From positions 1,612,001-1,676,000 of the forward strand of contig NZ_CP062231.1 of NCBI RefSeq assembly GCF_024707525.1: a DNA stretch of 64,000 bases, read 5' to 3'. Below are positions 25,694-34,524 of this stretch, piece by piece. Positions within the stretch are counted from its first letter, which is position 1, and the number at the start of each line of letters is the position of its first letter. The DNA comes from Rhizobium sp. TH2. GTDB lineage: Bacteria; Pseudomonadota; Alphaproteobacteria; Rhizobiales; Rhizobiaceae. The translations under genes were made by a program, and so were the position numbers. The notes beneath the pieces were generated by a model. That model made no database searches, was not told the DNA's origin, and saw only the letters and a list, made by a program, of their open reading frames with translations.

Positions 25694-25715
25694 TTATTAT
25701 GTAATTACATAATAA
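25694..25715. promoter_or_regulatory. 22-bp perfect palindrome, GntR-type operator
   Basis: TTATTATGTAA/TTACATAATAA is a perfect inverted repeat 23 bases before the enolase-superfamily gene, in a high-GC setting. Its ATGTAATTACAT core fits operators of GntR/FCD regulators. No regulator gene is adjacent, so it would be encoded elsewhere. Confidence 0.7.
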
Positions 25716-25737
25716 ATTCCTGAAGAGGGGACGCGGC

Positions 25738-26844
25738 ATGAAGATCGAACGAATTCAAGCCTTTCGCATGTTGCAGCCGTTTATCGACGGTCCGTACCGC
25801 ATGTCCAAGGGCCGCGTGGCGGATGCCTTTGATTCCATCATCGTGGCGATCACCGCCGATGGCATCACCGGCTGGGGCGAGATGGCGCCACTCGGCACCT
25901 TCTATTCCGCTGCATTCGCTGCCGGGGCCGAGGCTGGCGTCAAGGAGATTGTGCCGCACCTGCTCGGCCAGGACCCGCGCGCGCTGACCCAGATCGGCCG
26001 TCTCATGGACACCGTGTTCAAGGGCCATCCCTATATCAAGTCGGCGATCGACATGGCCTGCAACGACCTGGCAGCCCGTGCTGCCGGCGTTCCGCTCGTC
26101 ACCATGCTGGGCGGCCGCGAAGGCGAGACTGTGGAGCTCTACAAGGTCGTCACGCATGGCGAACCTGAGAAGATGGCTGAGAATGCCGTGCGCTACGTTG
26201 CCGATGGATATCGTCGCCTACAGGTCAAGGTGGGCGGCGACGTCAACGGCGATATCGACCGGGTGAGGGCGGTCTCAAGTGCCGTGCCGCGCGGCACGGT
26301 GCTCTTCTGCGACGCCAATGCCGGCTGGACCCCGTTCCAGGCGCGCCGTTTCGCTGACCAGACCCGCGATATCGATTTCGTCTTCGAGCAGCCCTGTGTC
26401 ACCATCGACGACAATCTCTCGGTTCGCCGCTCTTTCGACAAGCCGATGGTGCTCGATGAGAGCGTCCAGTCGCTCGAGGATCTGCTGGAAATCCACCGCA
26501 AGGGCGCGGCCGATGGCGTGACGCTGAAAATTTCCCGCCTCGGGGGCGTGACCCGCACCCGCCAGCTGCGCGATCTCGCCGTCGATCTCGGCCTTATGGT
26601 GACGGTTGAGGATACCGGTGGCGCCGAAATCGACACGGCCGCAATGGCGCATCTTTCGCTCTCGACGCCGGAGGAAAAGCGCCTGCACGCCATCGCCTTC
26701 CATGAATGGGTGACGGTGAAGACCGCCCGCAATGCACCGCCCGTCATAGGTGGTTCAAGGATGGGGATTCCGGATGGTATCGGCCTGGGTATCGACGTCG
26801 ATCCGGCGTTGATTGGAACGCCGTTCCTGGACATCAGGAATTAG
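25738..26844 (+). CDS. Mandelate racemase/enolase-superfamily enzyme
   Basis: A 368-residue member. An N-terminal capping domain (1-~125) precedes the barrel. Metal ligands are Asp in LFCDANAGW, Glu in FVFEQPC and Asp/Glu in MVLDES; acid/base lysines lie in LQVKVGG and TLKISRLGG on opposite barrel sides, an arrangement shared with hydroxyproline dehydratases and proline-derivative epimerases. The reaction would start by abstracting a proton alpha to a carboxylate. It sits alone between smpB and a terminator, with its own palindromic operator, interrupting an otherwise core block, which suggests later insertion. Confidence 0.82.
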   Translation: MKIERIQAFRMLQPFIDGPYRMSKGRVADAFDSIIVAITADGITGWGEMAPLGTFYSAAFAAGAEAGVKEIVPHLLGQDPRALTQIGRLMDTVFKGHPYIKSAIDMACNDLAARAAGVPLVTMLGGREGETVELYKVVTHGEPEKMAENAVRYVADGYRRLQVKVGGDVNGDIDRVRAVSSAVPRGTVLFCDANAGWTPFQARRFADQTRDIDFVFEQPCVTIDDNLSVRRSFDKPMVLDESVQSLEDLLEIHRKGAADGVTLKISRLGGVTRTRQLRDLAVDLGLMVTVEDTGGAEIDTAAMAHLSLSTPEEKRLHAIAFHEWVTVKTARNAPPVIGGSRMGIPDGIGLGIDVDPALIGTPFLDIRN

Positions 26845-26881
26845 TATACATCAAGTATAAAGTATAAATTTAGAATAAAAA

Positions 26882-26906
26882 GAGCGCCTCCAGGGGGCGC
26901 TTTTTT
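26882..26906. terminator. Intrinsic terminator between convergent genes
   Basis: AGCGCC...GGCGCT stem flanked by A-run and T-run, between the enolase-superfamily gene and the convergent NYN gene. The A and T runs on either side would let it work in both directions. Confidence 0.8.
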
Positions 26907-26924
26907 CATGCCGTTTTGAGCGGG

Positions 26925-27503
26925 TCAGACTTCGAACTCATCATGCACGGGCTCGACGGGGCGAGGCGCCCGTTCCGAGGGATCGCGTCCAACCGCAGCC
27001 TTGAGCGTCGTCAATTCGATGAAGTGATCTGCCTGGCGGCGCAGGTCGTCTGCAATCATTGGAGGTTGCGTTGCCATCGTTGATACCACTGAAACCTTGC
27101 GGCCCTTCCGCTGCAATGCTTCGACGAGCGTCGTGAAATCGCCATCGCCGGAGAAGATCACGAGATGGTCGACGACCTCCGATTGCTCCATGGCATCGAT
27201 CGCAAGCTCGATGTCCATATTGCCCTTGATCTTGCGGCGTCCAAGCGAGTCGGTGAACTCCTTGGCAGGCTTGGTGATCACCTTGTAGCCGTTATAATCC
27301 AGCCAATCGATCAGCGGCCGGATTGAGGAATATTCCTGGTCTTCGATCAGCGCGGTATAATAATAGGCCCGCAAAAGGTAGCCTTCCTTGTTGAAATGCT
27401 TCAACAGCTTGCGGTAGTCGATATCGAAGCCAAGGCTCTTGGAGGCCGCGTAAAGATTGGCGCCATCGATGAAAAGTGCAATTTTTTCGCGAGGATCGAA
27501 CAT
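26925..27503 (-). CDS. NYN-domain (LabA/DUF88) predicted ribonuclease
   Basis: A 192-residue PIN-like NYN protein (from ATG 27503; ATG 27563 adds 20 residues). Acidic residues for metal binding are seen in LFIDGANLY, GNMDIELAIDAM and FSGDGDFTTLV, and KVSVVST is the last strand. Proteins of this group lie beside rpoZ in many Rhizobiales and are thought to cut or process RNA; the exact target is unknown. The C-terminal tail is Pro/Glu-rich. Confidence 0.85.
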   Translation of the reverse strand: MFDPREKIALFIDGANLYAASKSLGFDIDYRKLLKHFNKEGYLLRAYYYTALIEDQEYSSIRPLIDWLDYNGYKVITKPAKEFTDSLGRRKIKGNMDIELAIDAMEQSEVVDHLVIFSGDGDFTTLVEALQRKGRKVSVVSTMATQPPMIADDLRRQADHFIELTTLKAAVGRDPSERAPRPVEPVHDEFEV

Positions 27504-27939
27504 AAATATCCCATTTGGTTGCGATGAAAAAGCGTGGTCTAAAAAATACTCTTCATGCGCCATGACGTGGACTTGCGAACAATTCAGATATTTTATGAAT
27601 CATTCATATAAGACATGTACTTAGAGCAACTCCCGCACGATGCCAAGAGAAATTTGCGCTTCTCCAGCCGTTATCCCAATCGACATGCTTTATACTGGTG
27701 TGTGATCACTTTTCTCTCGGTCTTTGAGTGACGTGCATCAATTACACATTTCTCTTTGCTTGCCGTCGCACAAAAGCGTCATGTTACGGCATCGGAACGG
27801 CTCCTGCCGCTTTTGGTTCCGGCGACGACGCCCAATCTGCGCTTTTTGACCGCTAATGCCAATCAAGCCTTGAATTTGCCGCGAGGAATCTGTAACGCGT
27901 GCGGCTTGACCCGATATTTGAAGAACATGAAGGATTGCA
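27504..27939. other. Intergenic region upstream of rpoZ
   Basis: No gene is supported (the longer NYN start at 27563 lies at its left edge). TATACT at ~27690 and TTGACC at 27845 are candidate promoter pieces for rpoZ. No tRNA or stable-RNA signature is seen. Confidence 0.4.
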
Positions 27940-28344
27940 ATGGCCCGCGTTACCGTTGAGGATTGCATTGACAAGGTGGACAACCGGTTCGAACTGGTTC
28001 TGCTTGCCAGCCATCGCGCCAGGCTGATTTCCCAGGGCGCGCCGATCACTATTGATCGCGACAACGACAAGAACCCGGTCGTGGCGCTGCGCGAAATCGC
28101 CGATGAGCGCCTGGCGCCCGAGGATCTTAAGGAAGACCTGATCCACTCGCTGCAGAAGCACGTCGAAATCGACGAGCCCGAGCCCGACGCTTCGGCCATG
28201 ATCTCGACAGCCGAGAGCACCACCGAGACATCAGACGTGGAAGAGGATGCGCCCGAGTCGCTCAATTTCGACCAGATGTCGGAAGAAGAACTGCTCGCCG
28301 GCATCGAAGGCCTCGTGCCGCCGGAAAAGAACGACGACTATTGA
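27940..28344 (+). CDS. rpoZ: DNA-directed RNA polymerase omega subunit
   Basis: A 134-residue omega: [28 protein letters not shown] is the highly conserved N-terminus that wraps the beta-prime C-terminus. The last ~60 residues are an acidic tail rich in Glu, Asp, Ser and Thr, usual in Rhizobiales. Omega helps assemble the polymerase and forms part of a ppGpp site in proteobacteria, which fits the rsh gene just downstream. AAGGA lies upstream of the ATG. Confidence 0.96.
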   Translation: MARVTVEDCIDKVDNRFELVLLASHRARLISQGAPITIDRDNDKNPVVALREIADERLAPEDLKEDLIHSLQKHVEIDEPEPDASAMISTAESTTETSDVEEDAPESLNFDQMSEEELLAGIEGLVPPEKNDDY

Positions 28345-28386
28345 TCGCAAGTTTGTAGCTTCGGGCCACCGAAGTTCGTTGCACTC

Positions 28387-28422
28387 TCAGGCGCCGGTCC
28401 TATGATTGGCGCCTGATTTGTT
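28387..28422 (+). terminator. Hairpin between rpoZ and rsh
   Basis: TCAGGCGCC / GGCGCCTGA is a perfect 9-bp stem with a 12-base loop followed by TTTGTTT. A second small hairpin (CTTCGG/CCGAAG, 28359-28374) precedes it. It is probably a terminator or attenuator that partly separates rpoZ from rsh. Confidence 0.7.
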
Positions 28423-28446
28423 TCTAGCATTCGGAGCAGTCTTTCA

Positions 28447-30678
28447 ATGATGCGGCAATACGAGCTCGTCGAGCGGGTTCAGCAATACAAGCCAGACGTC
28501 AATGAAGCGCTCCTCAACAAGGCCTATGTCTATGCCATGCAGAAGCATGGCCAGCAGAAGCGCGCCAGCGGCGATCCCTACATTTCCCACCCGCTCGAAG
28601 TCGCGGCCATCCTCACCGACATGCATCTCGATGAAGCCACTATCGCGGTGGCGCTGCTGCATGACACGATCGAGGACACGTCGGCGACGCGCGACGAGAT
28701 CGATACGCTGTTCGGCGAGGATATCGGCCGGCTGGTCGAGGGCCTGACCAAGATCAAGAAGCTCGACCTCGTCTCGCGCAAGGCCAAGCAGGCGGAAAAT
28801 CTCCGCAAGCTGCTGCTCGCCATATCGGACGATGTCCGCGTGCTGCTGGTCAAGCTCGCCGACCGGCTGCACAACATGCGCACGCTCGAACACATGTCGC
28901 TGGAAAAGCGCGCCCGCATCTCCGAAGAGACGATGGACATCTATGCGCCGCTCGCCGGCCGCATGGGCATGCATGACATGCGCGAGGAACTGGAGGAACT
29001 GTCCTTCCAGAACATCAACCCGGAAGCCTACAAGACCGTCACCAAGCGGCTCGAGGAGCTCTCCGAGCGCAATGCCGACCTCGTCAAGAACATCGAAACC
29101 GAACTCTCCGAACTGCTCACCGCCAACGGCCTCAAGGACGCCGTCGTCAAGGGCCGGCAGAAGAAGCCCTATTCGATCTTCAAGAAGATGCAGTCGAAAT
29201 CGCTTTCCTTCGAGCAACTCTCCGATGTCTGGGGTTTTCGCGTCGTCGTCGATATGGTGCCGGATTGCTACAAGGCGCTCGGCATCATCCACACGCGCTG
29301 GCGCGTCGTGCCGGGCCGCTTCAAGGATTATATCTCGACGCCCAAGCAGAACGATTACCAGTCGATCCACACGACCATCGTCGGCCCCGCCCGCCAGCGT
29401 ATCGAGCTGCAGATCCGTACGCGCCGCATGCATGATATTGCCGAACTCGGCATCGCGGCGCATACGCTCTACAAGGACGGCACCAATCTCACCCCCGGCG
29501 AAGCCGAGGTACGCCAGTCGAGCGCCTATAAGGGCCTCAGGACCACCATCGAGTCTCTCGCCGAAGGCGATAACCCGGAGGAATTCCTCGAGCACACCAA
29601 GCTCGAACTGTTCCAGGACCAGGTCTATTGCTTCACCCCCAAGGGCAAGCTGATCGCGCTGCCGCGCGGCGCGACGCCGATCGACTTCGCCTATGCCGTC
29701 CACACCAATGTCGGCGATACCTGTGTCGGCGCCAAGATCAACGGACGCATCATGCCGCTCGTCACCCGGCTCGCCAATGGCGACGAGGTGGAGATCATCC
29801 GTTCGGGCGTGCAGGTGCCGCCTGCGGCCTGGGAGGAGATCGTCGTCACCGGCAAGGCGCGCTCGGCCATCCGGCGCGCCACGCGGCTAGCCATCCGCAA
29901 GCAATATTCCGGCCTCGGCCAGCGCATCCTCGAACGCACCTTCGAACGCGCCGGCAAGGTGTTCTCCAAGGATATGATGAAGCCCGCGCTGCATCGCCTT
30001 GGCCACAAGGAGGTCGAGGATGCCATCGCTTCGGTCGGTCGTGGCGAACTCTCGTCGCTTGATGTGCTGAAGGCGGTCTATCCCGATTATCAGGACGAGC
30101 GCGTCACCACCCGGCAGAACTACGAGGAAGGCTGGTTCAACGTCCGCTCGGCCCAGGGCATGATGTTCAAGATCCCCGAAGGCCAGAAATCGCGCATCGC
30201 GGCGGAGCCTGATGTGCCCGAGGAGGCGAGCGTCCAGCCCTTCCGCGGCCTCGGCGGTGATATCGAGGTTCGCTTCTCACCGTCAGGGGCGGTGCCGGGC
30301 GACCGCATCGTCGGCATCCACGATGGCAAGCATTCGATTACCGTCTATCCCATCCAGTCGCCGTCGCTCTCCAAGTTCGACGAGCAGCCGGAGCGCTGGA
30401 TCGATATCCGCTGGGATCTCGACGAGGCCAACAAGTCGCGCTTCATGGCCCGCATTCTGGTGAATGCCATCAACGAGCCGGGCACGCTCGCCACCATCGC
30501 CCAGACGGTCGGCCAGGCCGATGTCAATATTTCGATCCTCACCATGATCCGGGTGGCACCCGATTTCTCGGAGATGGAGTTCGATCTCGAAGTCTGGGAT
30601 CTGCGCCAGCTGAGCCATCTCCTATCCCAGATCAAGGACCTCGAATGCATCTCGACAGTGAAGCGCGTCTTCGACTGA
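28447..30678 (+). CDS. rsh: Bifunctional (p)ppGpp synthetase/hydrolase Rsh
   Basis: A 743-residue RelA/SpoT homologue. The HD hydrolase (~25-190) has HPLEVAAIL and LLHDTIEDT; the synthetase (~230-360) has PYSIFKKMQSK, DVWGFRVVV and DYISTPKQNDYQSIHT; a TGS domain begins at CFTPKGKLIALPRGATPID; a C-terminal ACT domain contains INEPGTLATIAQ. Both catalytic centres look intact, as expected where one enzyme makes and degrades the alarmone. Follows rpoZ after a hairpin. Confidence 0.95.
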   Translation: MMRQYELVERVQQYKPDVNEALLNKAYVYAMQKHGQQKRASGDPYISHPLEVAAILTDMHLDEATIAVALLHDTIEDTSATRDEIDTLFGEDIGRLVEGLTKIKKLDLVSRKAKQAENLRKLLLAISDDVRVLLVKLADRLHNMRTLEHMSLEKRARISEETMDIYAPLAGRMGMHDMREELEELSFQNINPEAYKTVTKRLEELSERNADLVKNIETELSELLTANGLKDAVVKGRQKKPYSIFKKMQSKSLSFEQLSDVWGFRVVVDMVPDCYKALGIIHTRWRVVPGRFKDYISTPKQNDYQSIHTTIVGPARQRIELQIRTRRMHDIAELGIAAHTLYKDGTNLTPGEAEVRQSSAYKGLRTTIESLAEGDNPEEFLEHTKLELFQDQVYCFTPKGKLIALPRGATPIDFAYAVHTNVGDTCVGAKINGRIMPLVTRLANGDEVEIIRSGVQVPPAAWEEIVVTGKARSAIRRATRLAIRKQYSGLGQRILERTFERAGKVFSKDMMKPALHRLGHKEVEDAIASVGRGELSSLDVLKAVYPDYQDERVTTRQNYEEGWFNVRSAQGMMFKIPEGQKSRIAAEPDVPEEASVQPFRGLGGDIEVRFSPSGAVPGDRIVGIHDGKHSITVYPIQSPSLSKFDEQPERWIDIRWDLDEANKSRFMARILVNAINEPGTLATIAQTVGQADVNISILTMIRVAPDFSEMEFDLEVWDLRQLSHLLSQIKDLECISTVKRVFD

Positions 30679-30744
30679 ATAGAATTTCCGCGCCGCCCGT
30701 TCTGAGGTAAGATTGCCTCTGAAAATTGAGCGGGGAGAATTCCG

Positions 30745-31329
30745 ATGCGCCGAGCCGTTACTACCTGCCTGATGCTTGTTGTCACTGTCCTGCCGGGCAT
30801 CGCCGTTGCGGATCAATCGGATGTCGTCAAGATTTTCGGCCGCGATCCCGGCACCGGCGATGCGCATGCCTGCTTCGTGCGCCACTACGCCAAGGCGCAT
30901 CTCAAATCCCATCCCGACCAGAACGTCACCGACATGATCGCCTATGTCGGCAAGCAGGCCGGGCCGGACCCGTATTACATGATCAATCTGCAGGTCAATT
31001 TCCGCCAACTCCTGAAGCCCTTCCAGGTGTCCGGCAGTTGCAGCCAAAGCACGGACGGCAAGCAGACGCTTGGTTGTGGCGTCGAATGCGATGGCGGCTC
31101 GCTCAGCGTTCGCGTCAAGAACGAGTCGTCCATCCTCGTCGAAATCCCGGACAGCGTCCGTCTCTTCGATCCCGCGGCGACCGAGGAAGGCGACCTGCCC
31201 AAGGGCGCCCGCTTCGGCTCCGACGACAAGTTGTTCCGCCTCGATCGCACCGAACTCAAGGACTGCCTACCGGTCATCTATGACGATGAGATCAAAGCCA
31301 AGGTCATGAGCGGTGTGATCACGCAGTAA
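30745..31329 (+). CDS. Secreted protein of unknown function
   Basis: A 194-residue protein with a clear signal peptide (cleavage near AVADQ, ~22). The mature part has five cysteines (ACFVRHY, GSCSQS, LGCGVEC, KDCLPV), suggesting periplasmic disulphides. I do not recognise the family. GGGGAG precedes the ATG; the next gene starts 15 bases after the stop, so the two are probably co-transcribed. Confidence 0.7.
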   Translation: MRRAVTTCLMLVVTVLPGIAVADQSDVVKIFGRDPGTGDAHACFVRHYAKAHLKSHPDQNVTDMIAYVGKQAGPDPYYMINLQVNFRQLLKPFQVSGSCSQSTDGKQTLGCGVECDGGSLSVRVKNESSILVEIPDSVRLFDPAATEEGDLPKGARFGSDDKLFRLDRTELKDCLPVIYDDEIKAKVMSGVITQ

Positions 31330-31344
31330 ACGGGAGAGCCAGAT

Positions 31345-31806
31345 ATGTCCTTCTCACGCCGCTTCTTCATTTCACGCCTGTTTCCCGGTCTGGCGGGAGG
31401 CGCCGCGGTTTCCGTCCTGCCTGTCTCGGCCAGTGCACTGACGTCGGTCCGCCCGGTACAAAAAGTGGTCTACCATCTCTCCGAGCCCACCCGCGTCAAT
31501 TTCGTCATGGGCAATATCAAGAACCACATCGCCGGCAAGGGCGGACCTGACAAGGTCAAGATCGTGCTGGTCGTACACGGTCCGGCGCTCGAGTCCTTCG
31601 TGTCCTCCAAAGCCAATCCCGACATGAAGCGTCAGATCGAAGGTCGCGTTGGCGATGGAGTGAGCTTCGTCGCCTGCGGCAACACGATGTCGGCGCGGAA
31701 ACTCGCGCTGACCGATATGCCGGATGGTTTCGAGGTCGCGGAGGAGGGTGGTGTCGTCCGCATCGCCGATCTCCAGGCGGATGGCTATCTCTACATTCGC
31801 CCGTGA
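31345..31806 (+). CDS. DsrE-like protein with Tat signal
   Basis: A 153-residue protein. The N-terminus SRRFFISRLFPGLAGGAAVS resembles a twin-arginine signal. The mature part (VVYHLSEPTRVNFVMGNIKN, IVLVVHGPALESF, VSFVACGNTMSARKL) fits the DsrE/DsrF fold with its single conserved Cys in ACGNTM, used in sulfur-carrier chemistry. The exact role is not known. Paired with the Cys-containing exported protein upstream. Confidence 0.75.
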   Translation: MSFSRRFFISRLFPGLAGGAAVSVLPVSASALTSVRPVQKVVYHLSEPTRVNFVMGNIKNHIAGKGGPDKVKIVLVVHGPALESFVSSKANPDMKRQIEGRVGDGVSFVACGNTMSARKLALTDMPDGFEVAEEGGVVRIADLQADGYLYIRP

Positions 31807-31968
31807 AACAGGCAGGTTGCCACGACCTATGCCGAATTATTAAGCGAATGTGACGGCGTCATGCGTCGGCTGCATGGCAGCGTCCTTTCATTACTTATTG
31901 TGCATCGCAATATTCGCGCTATCTTAAGCATCGAAGAAGGGAGGAATGACAAGAAAAGGATGAAACCC

Positions 31969-32133
31969 ATGTTTGGTTATGTATCGAAGATCACCCAGAA
32001 GCTTCGCGCCCCGACCACTGCCGAGCGCGAAATGGACTACCTGAACCAGAGCGTCGACCGCGTCGACCTCGAATATCGCCAGCGGCAGATCGACCGCGGC
32101 ATGTTCCGCAACCGCGGCATCAACTTCCTCTAA
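31969..32133 (+). CDS. Small DUF3563-like protein
   Basis: A 54-residue protein beginning MFGYVSKITQKLRAP, with AEREMDYLNQSVDRVDLEYR forming an amphipathic acidic/basic helix as in DUF3563 proteins. AAGGA lies nine bases before ATG 31969; ATG 31960 is an alternative, and a longer frame to 31861 is unlikely. Function unknown; related small proteins are common in Rhizobiales. Confidence 0.65.
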   Translation: MFGYVSKITQKLRAPTTAEREMDYLNQSVDRVDLEYRQRQIDRGMFRNRGINFL

Positions 32134-32199
32134 GGAAGTGTCCCGTCAGAAGCGGCGACCGAAGGGCTGGCATAACTGCCGGCCTTATTTTTTGTCTTT

Positions 32200-32471
32200 A
32201 GAACGCTTCATGGCTAAATAGAAACATTCTGTTGGCTCAAGCGGAGTCGGATGGTCGACCGGCCGGCGCGCGTCGTAGCCAAAGCTCTACGGCCAAGCCG
32301 GCCGGTCGATCAGGCGGCCCGCTTCAGCCAACCCGAAGGGCCGGGCATCTTTCCGCCAGTCCCTGCGGCGATGGTCTCGGCCGTACCTAAGGGTACGACG
32401 CTCGCCCATCGCCTTGGTTCTGACGAAAACCTGCTCCGGCAGAATGTTTCTATTTAGCCATGAAGCGTTCT
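32200..32471. repeat. Interspersed structured element, copy 2 (272 bp)
   Basis: Terminal inverted repeats of 32 bp match perfectly (AGAACGCTTCATGGCTAAAT... at 32200 and its complement ending 32471), yet differ from copies 1 and 3 at several positions. Internal arms: GTTGGCT/AGCCAAC (32231/32326) enclosing TCGACCGGCCGGC/GCCGGCCGGTCGA (32255/32297) and CGTAG/CTACG; then GGCGATGG/CCATCGCC (32367/32406) enclosing CGTACC-TAAG-GGTACG. It lies between the DUF3563-like gene and acpS. It carries no protein signal of its own. Confidence 0.9.
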
Positions 32472-32537
32472 GGGCTACCCAAATTATGCATTCGGCGTTA
32501 GAGCCAGTCATAATCTAGAAGAATCCCGGCGGGAGGC

Positions 32538-32945
32538 ATGAACGTGATCATCGGCATCGGCAGCGACATGATCGACATCAGGCGGGTGGAGAAGACGCTC
32601 GAACGGTTCGGCGAACGTTTCACCAACCGCTGTTTCACGGAGATCGAGCGCGCCAAGTCCGACCGCCGCAAGAACCGCGCTGCCTCCTATGCCAAGCGCT
32701 TCGCCGCCAAGGAGGCATGTTCCAAGGCGCTCGGCACCGGCCTTTCCATGGGCGTCAAATGGCGGGAAATGGGTGTGGTCAATCTCCCCAGCGGCAAGCC
32801 GACGATGCAGCTCACCGGCGGTGCGGCCGAACGCCTCGCCTCGCTGTTACCCGCTGGTCATGCAGCCCATGTGCATGTCACCATTACTGACGATTTCCCG
32901 CTCGCTCAGGCCTTTGTCATCATCGAGGCTCTGTCCGAGAGCTGA
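32538..32945 (+). CDS. acpS: Holo-[acyl-carrier-protein] synthase
   Basis: A 135-residue AcpS, which moves 4'-phosphopantetheine from CoA to acyl carrier protein. The metal-binding Asp lies in [13 protein letters not shown], the Glu in [15 protein letters not shown], and the length is normal. It opens the acpS-lepB-rnc-era cluster. GGCGGGAGG precedes the ATG. Confidence 0.95.
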   Translation: MNVIIGIGSDMIDIRRVEKTLERFGERFTNRCFTEIERAKSDRRKNRAASYAKRFAAKEACSKALGTGLSMGVKWREMGVVNLPSGKPTMQLTGGAAERLASLLPAGHAAHVHVTITDDFPLAQAFVIIEALSES

Positions 32946-33014
32946 GCTTGTGGGCGGGTTGCTCCCGAACAGGGAAACAGCTAGAGAAGTTTCCCAAATA
33001 TCCAAGAGGAATAC

Positions 33015-33800
33015 ATGAGCGTGTCCGATCAGAATAAGCCGGCAGAGAAGAATGCCCTGTGGGAAACCATCGTCGTCCTGTTTCAGGCCTTTCTGCTGGC
33101 AGCCGTGATCCGCACCGTTCTGCTTCAGCCCTTCACCATTCCCTCCGGCTCGATGATGCCGACGCTGCTGGTGGGCGATTACCTGCTGGTCAACAAGTTC
33201 GCCTATGGCTATTCGCGCTATTCGCTGCCGCTCTATAATCCGGATTGGTTCAAGGGCCGTCTGTTCGGCAGCGTGCCGAAGCGCGGCGACGTCATCGTCT
33301 TCCGCCTGCCGTCCGACCCGGCGATCGATTACATCAAGCGCATCGTTGGCCTGCCGGGCGACAGGATTCAGGTCAAGGACGGCGTGCTCTTCATCAACGA
33401 CAAGCCGGTGCCACGCGTCGCCGAGGGCACGTTCTCTTCCGACACCTCGGATACGGCGGGCGTGGGTGTCCAGCACTCCGTCGGTGAATACAAGGACGTG
33501 CCGATCTATCGCGAAACGCTCGATAGCGGCGCGACCTACCAGACGCTCGACCTCAATGCGATGTCCGACGGCGACAATACGCCGGTCTTCAACGTGCCGG
33601 AAAAGCACTATTTCATGATGGGCGACAACCGTGACAATTCGTCGGACAGCCGCTTCTCGGTCAAGTATGTGCCCGAGGAGAATCTCGTCGGCCGCGCCAG
33701 CTTCATCATCTTCTCGCTCGGTAACGAGACCCCCTTCTTCCAGGTCTGGCGATGGCCGTCCAACCTGCGCTACGACCGCTTCTTCAAGGGCATCAGATGA
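33015..33800 (+). CDS. lepB: Signal peptidase I
   Basis: A 261-residue membrane protease with one N-terminal helix (TIVVLFQAFLLAAVIRTVLL). The catalytic Ser is in IPSGSMMPTLLVGDYLLVNK and the general-base Lys in YIKRIVGLPGDR; YFMMGDNRDNSSDSR is the last conserved box. It removes signal peptides in the periplasm. AAGAGGA precedes the ATG, and the stop overlaps the rnc start (ATGA). Confidence 0.96.
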   Translation: MSVSDQNKPAEKNALWETIVVLFQAFLLAAVIRTVLLQPFTIPSGSMMPTLLVGDYLLVNKFAYGYSRYSLPLYNPDWFKGRLFGSVPKRGDVIVFRLPSDPAIDYIKRIVGLPGDRIQVKDGVLFINDKPVPRVAEGTFSSDTSDTAGVGVQHSVGEYKDVPIYRETLDSGATYQTLDLNAMSDGDNTPVFNVPEKHYFMMGDNRDNSSDSRFSVKYVPEENLVGRASFIIFSLGNETPFFQVWRWPSNLRYDRFFKGIR

Positions 33801-34519
33801 GCCGCGGCAAGGGCCTTTCGGACCCCGAGCGTGAGGCGCTCGAAGGGCTGATCGGCTATGTGTTCGAGGATCGCGAACGGCTGGAGCGGGCGATCACGCA
33901 CTCCTCTGCCCGCGTCGCCAAATCAGGCAATTACGAGCGGCTGGAATTCCTCGGCGACCGGGTGCTCGGCCTCTGCGTCGCCGAACTTCTGTTCACCACA
34001 TTCCGCAATGCGGGCGAGGGGGAGCTCTCGGTCCGCCTCAACCAACTCGTCTCCGCCGATAGCTGCGCCGAAGTCGCCGACCAGCTCGAACTCCATCGTT
34101 TCGTCCGCACCGGTGCGGATTTGAAAAAGATCACCGGTCAGCGTATGAAGAATGTACGCGCCGACGTGGTGGAAAGCCTGATCGCGGCAATCTATCTCGA
34201 TGGCGGACTGGAAGCCTCTCGCGCTTTCGTTCTTCGCAACTGGTCGGCACGGGCGACAGCATCGACACCGATGCGCCGCGACGCCAAGACGGAATTGCAG
34301 GAATGGGCGCACCAGAAGTTCGGGTTCGCGCCAAGCTATCGCATCGAAGACCGCAGCGGGCCGGATCACGCGCCGGAGTTCACCGTCGTGGTCGAGGTAT
34401 CGGGGATCGCGCCCGAGAGCGGCACCGACCGCTCGAAGCGGGCCGCCGAACAGGTCGCCGCGGAAAGAATGCTGTTGCGCGAAGGCGTCTGGACAATCCA
34501 GGCCCCGGTCACGCGCTAG
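33797..34519 (+). CDS. rnc: Ribonuclease III
   Basis: A 240-residue RNase III for rRNA processing and double-stranded RNA decay. The catalytic box ERLEFLGDRVLGL and the second acidic site ADVVESLIAAIYLDGG are intact, followed by a C-terminal dsRNA-binding domain (KTELQEWAHQKFG...ERMLL). ATG 33797 overlaps the lepB stop and gives the normal N-terminus; a longer frame upstream lies inside lepB. era follows after five bases. Confidence 0.95.
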   Translation: MSRGKGLSDPEREALEGLIGYVFEDRERLERAITHSSARVAKSGNYERLEFLGDRVLGLCVAELLFTTFRNAGEGELSVRLNQLVSADSCAEVADQLELHRFVRTGADLKKITGQRMKNVRADVVESLIAAIYLDGGLEASRAFVLRNWSARATASTPMRRDAKTELQEWAHQKFGFAPSYRIEDRSGPDHAPEFTVVVEVSGIAPESGTDRSKRAAEQVAAERMLLREGVWTIQAPVTR

Positions 34520-34524
34520 GATTG

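Noticed and set aside
28444..29703. A 419-codon minus-strand frame across rsh
   Set aside because: Antisense shadow of a conserved gene, low-complexity composition.
32251..32457. A 68-codon frame recurring inside the repeat elements (also near 20725 and 55548)
   Set aside because: Its reading frame follows the hairpin sequence, ends vary between copies, and substitutions favour pairing rather than protein sequence.
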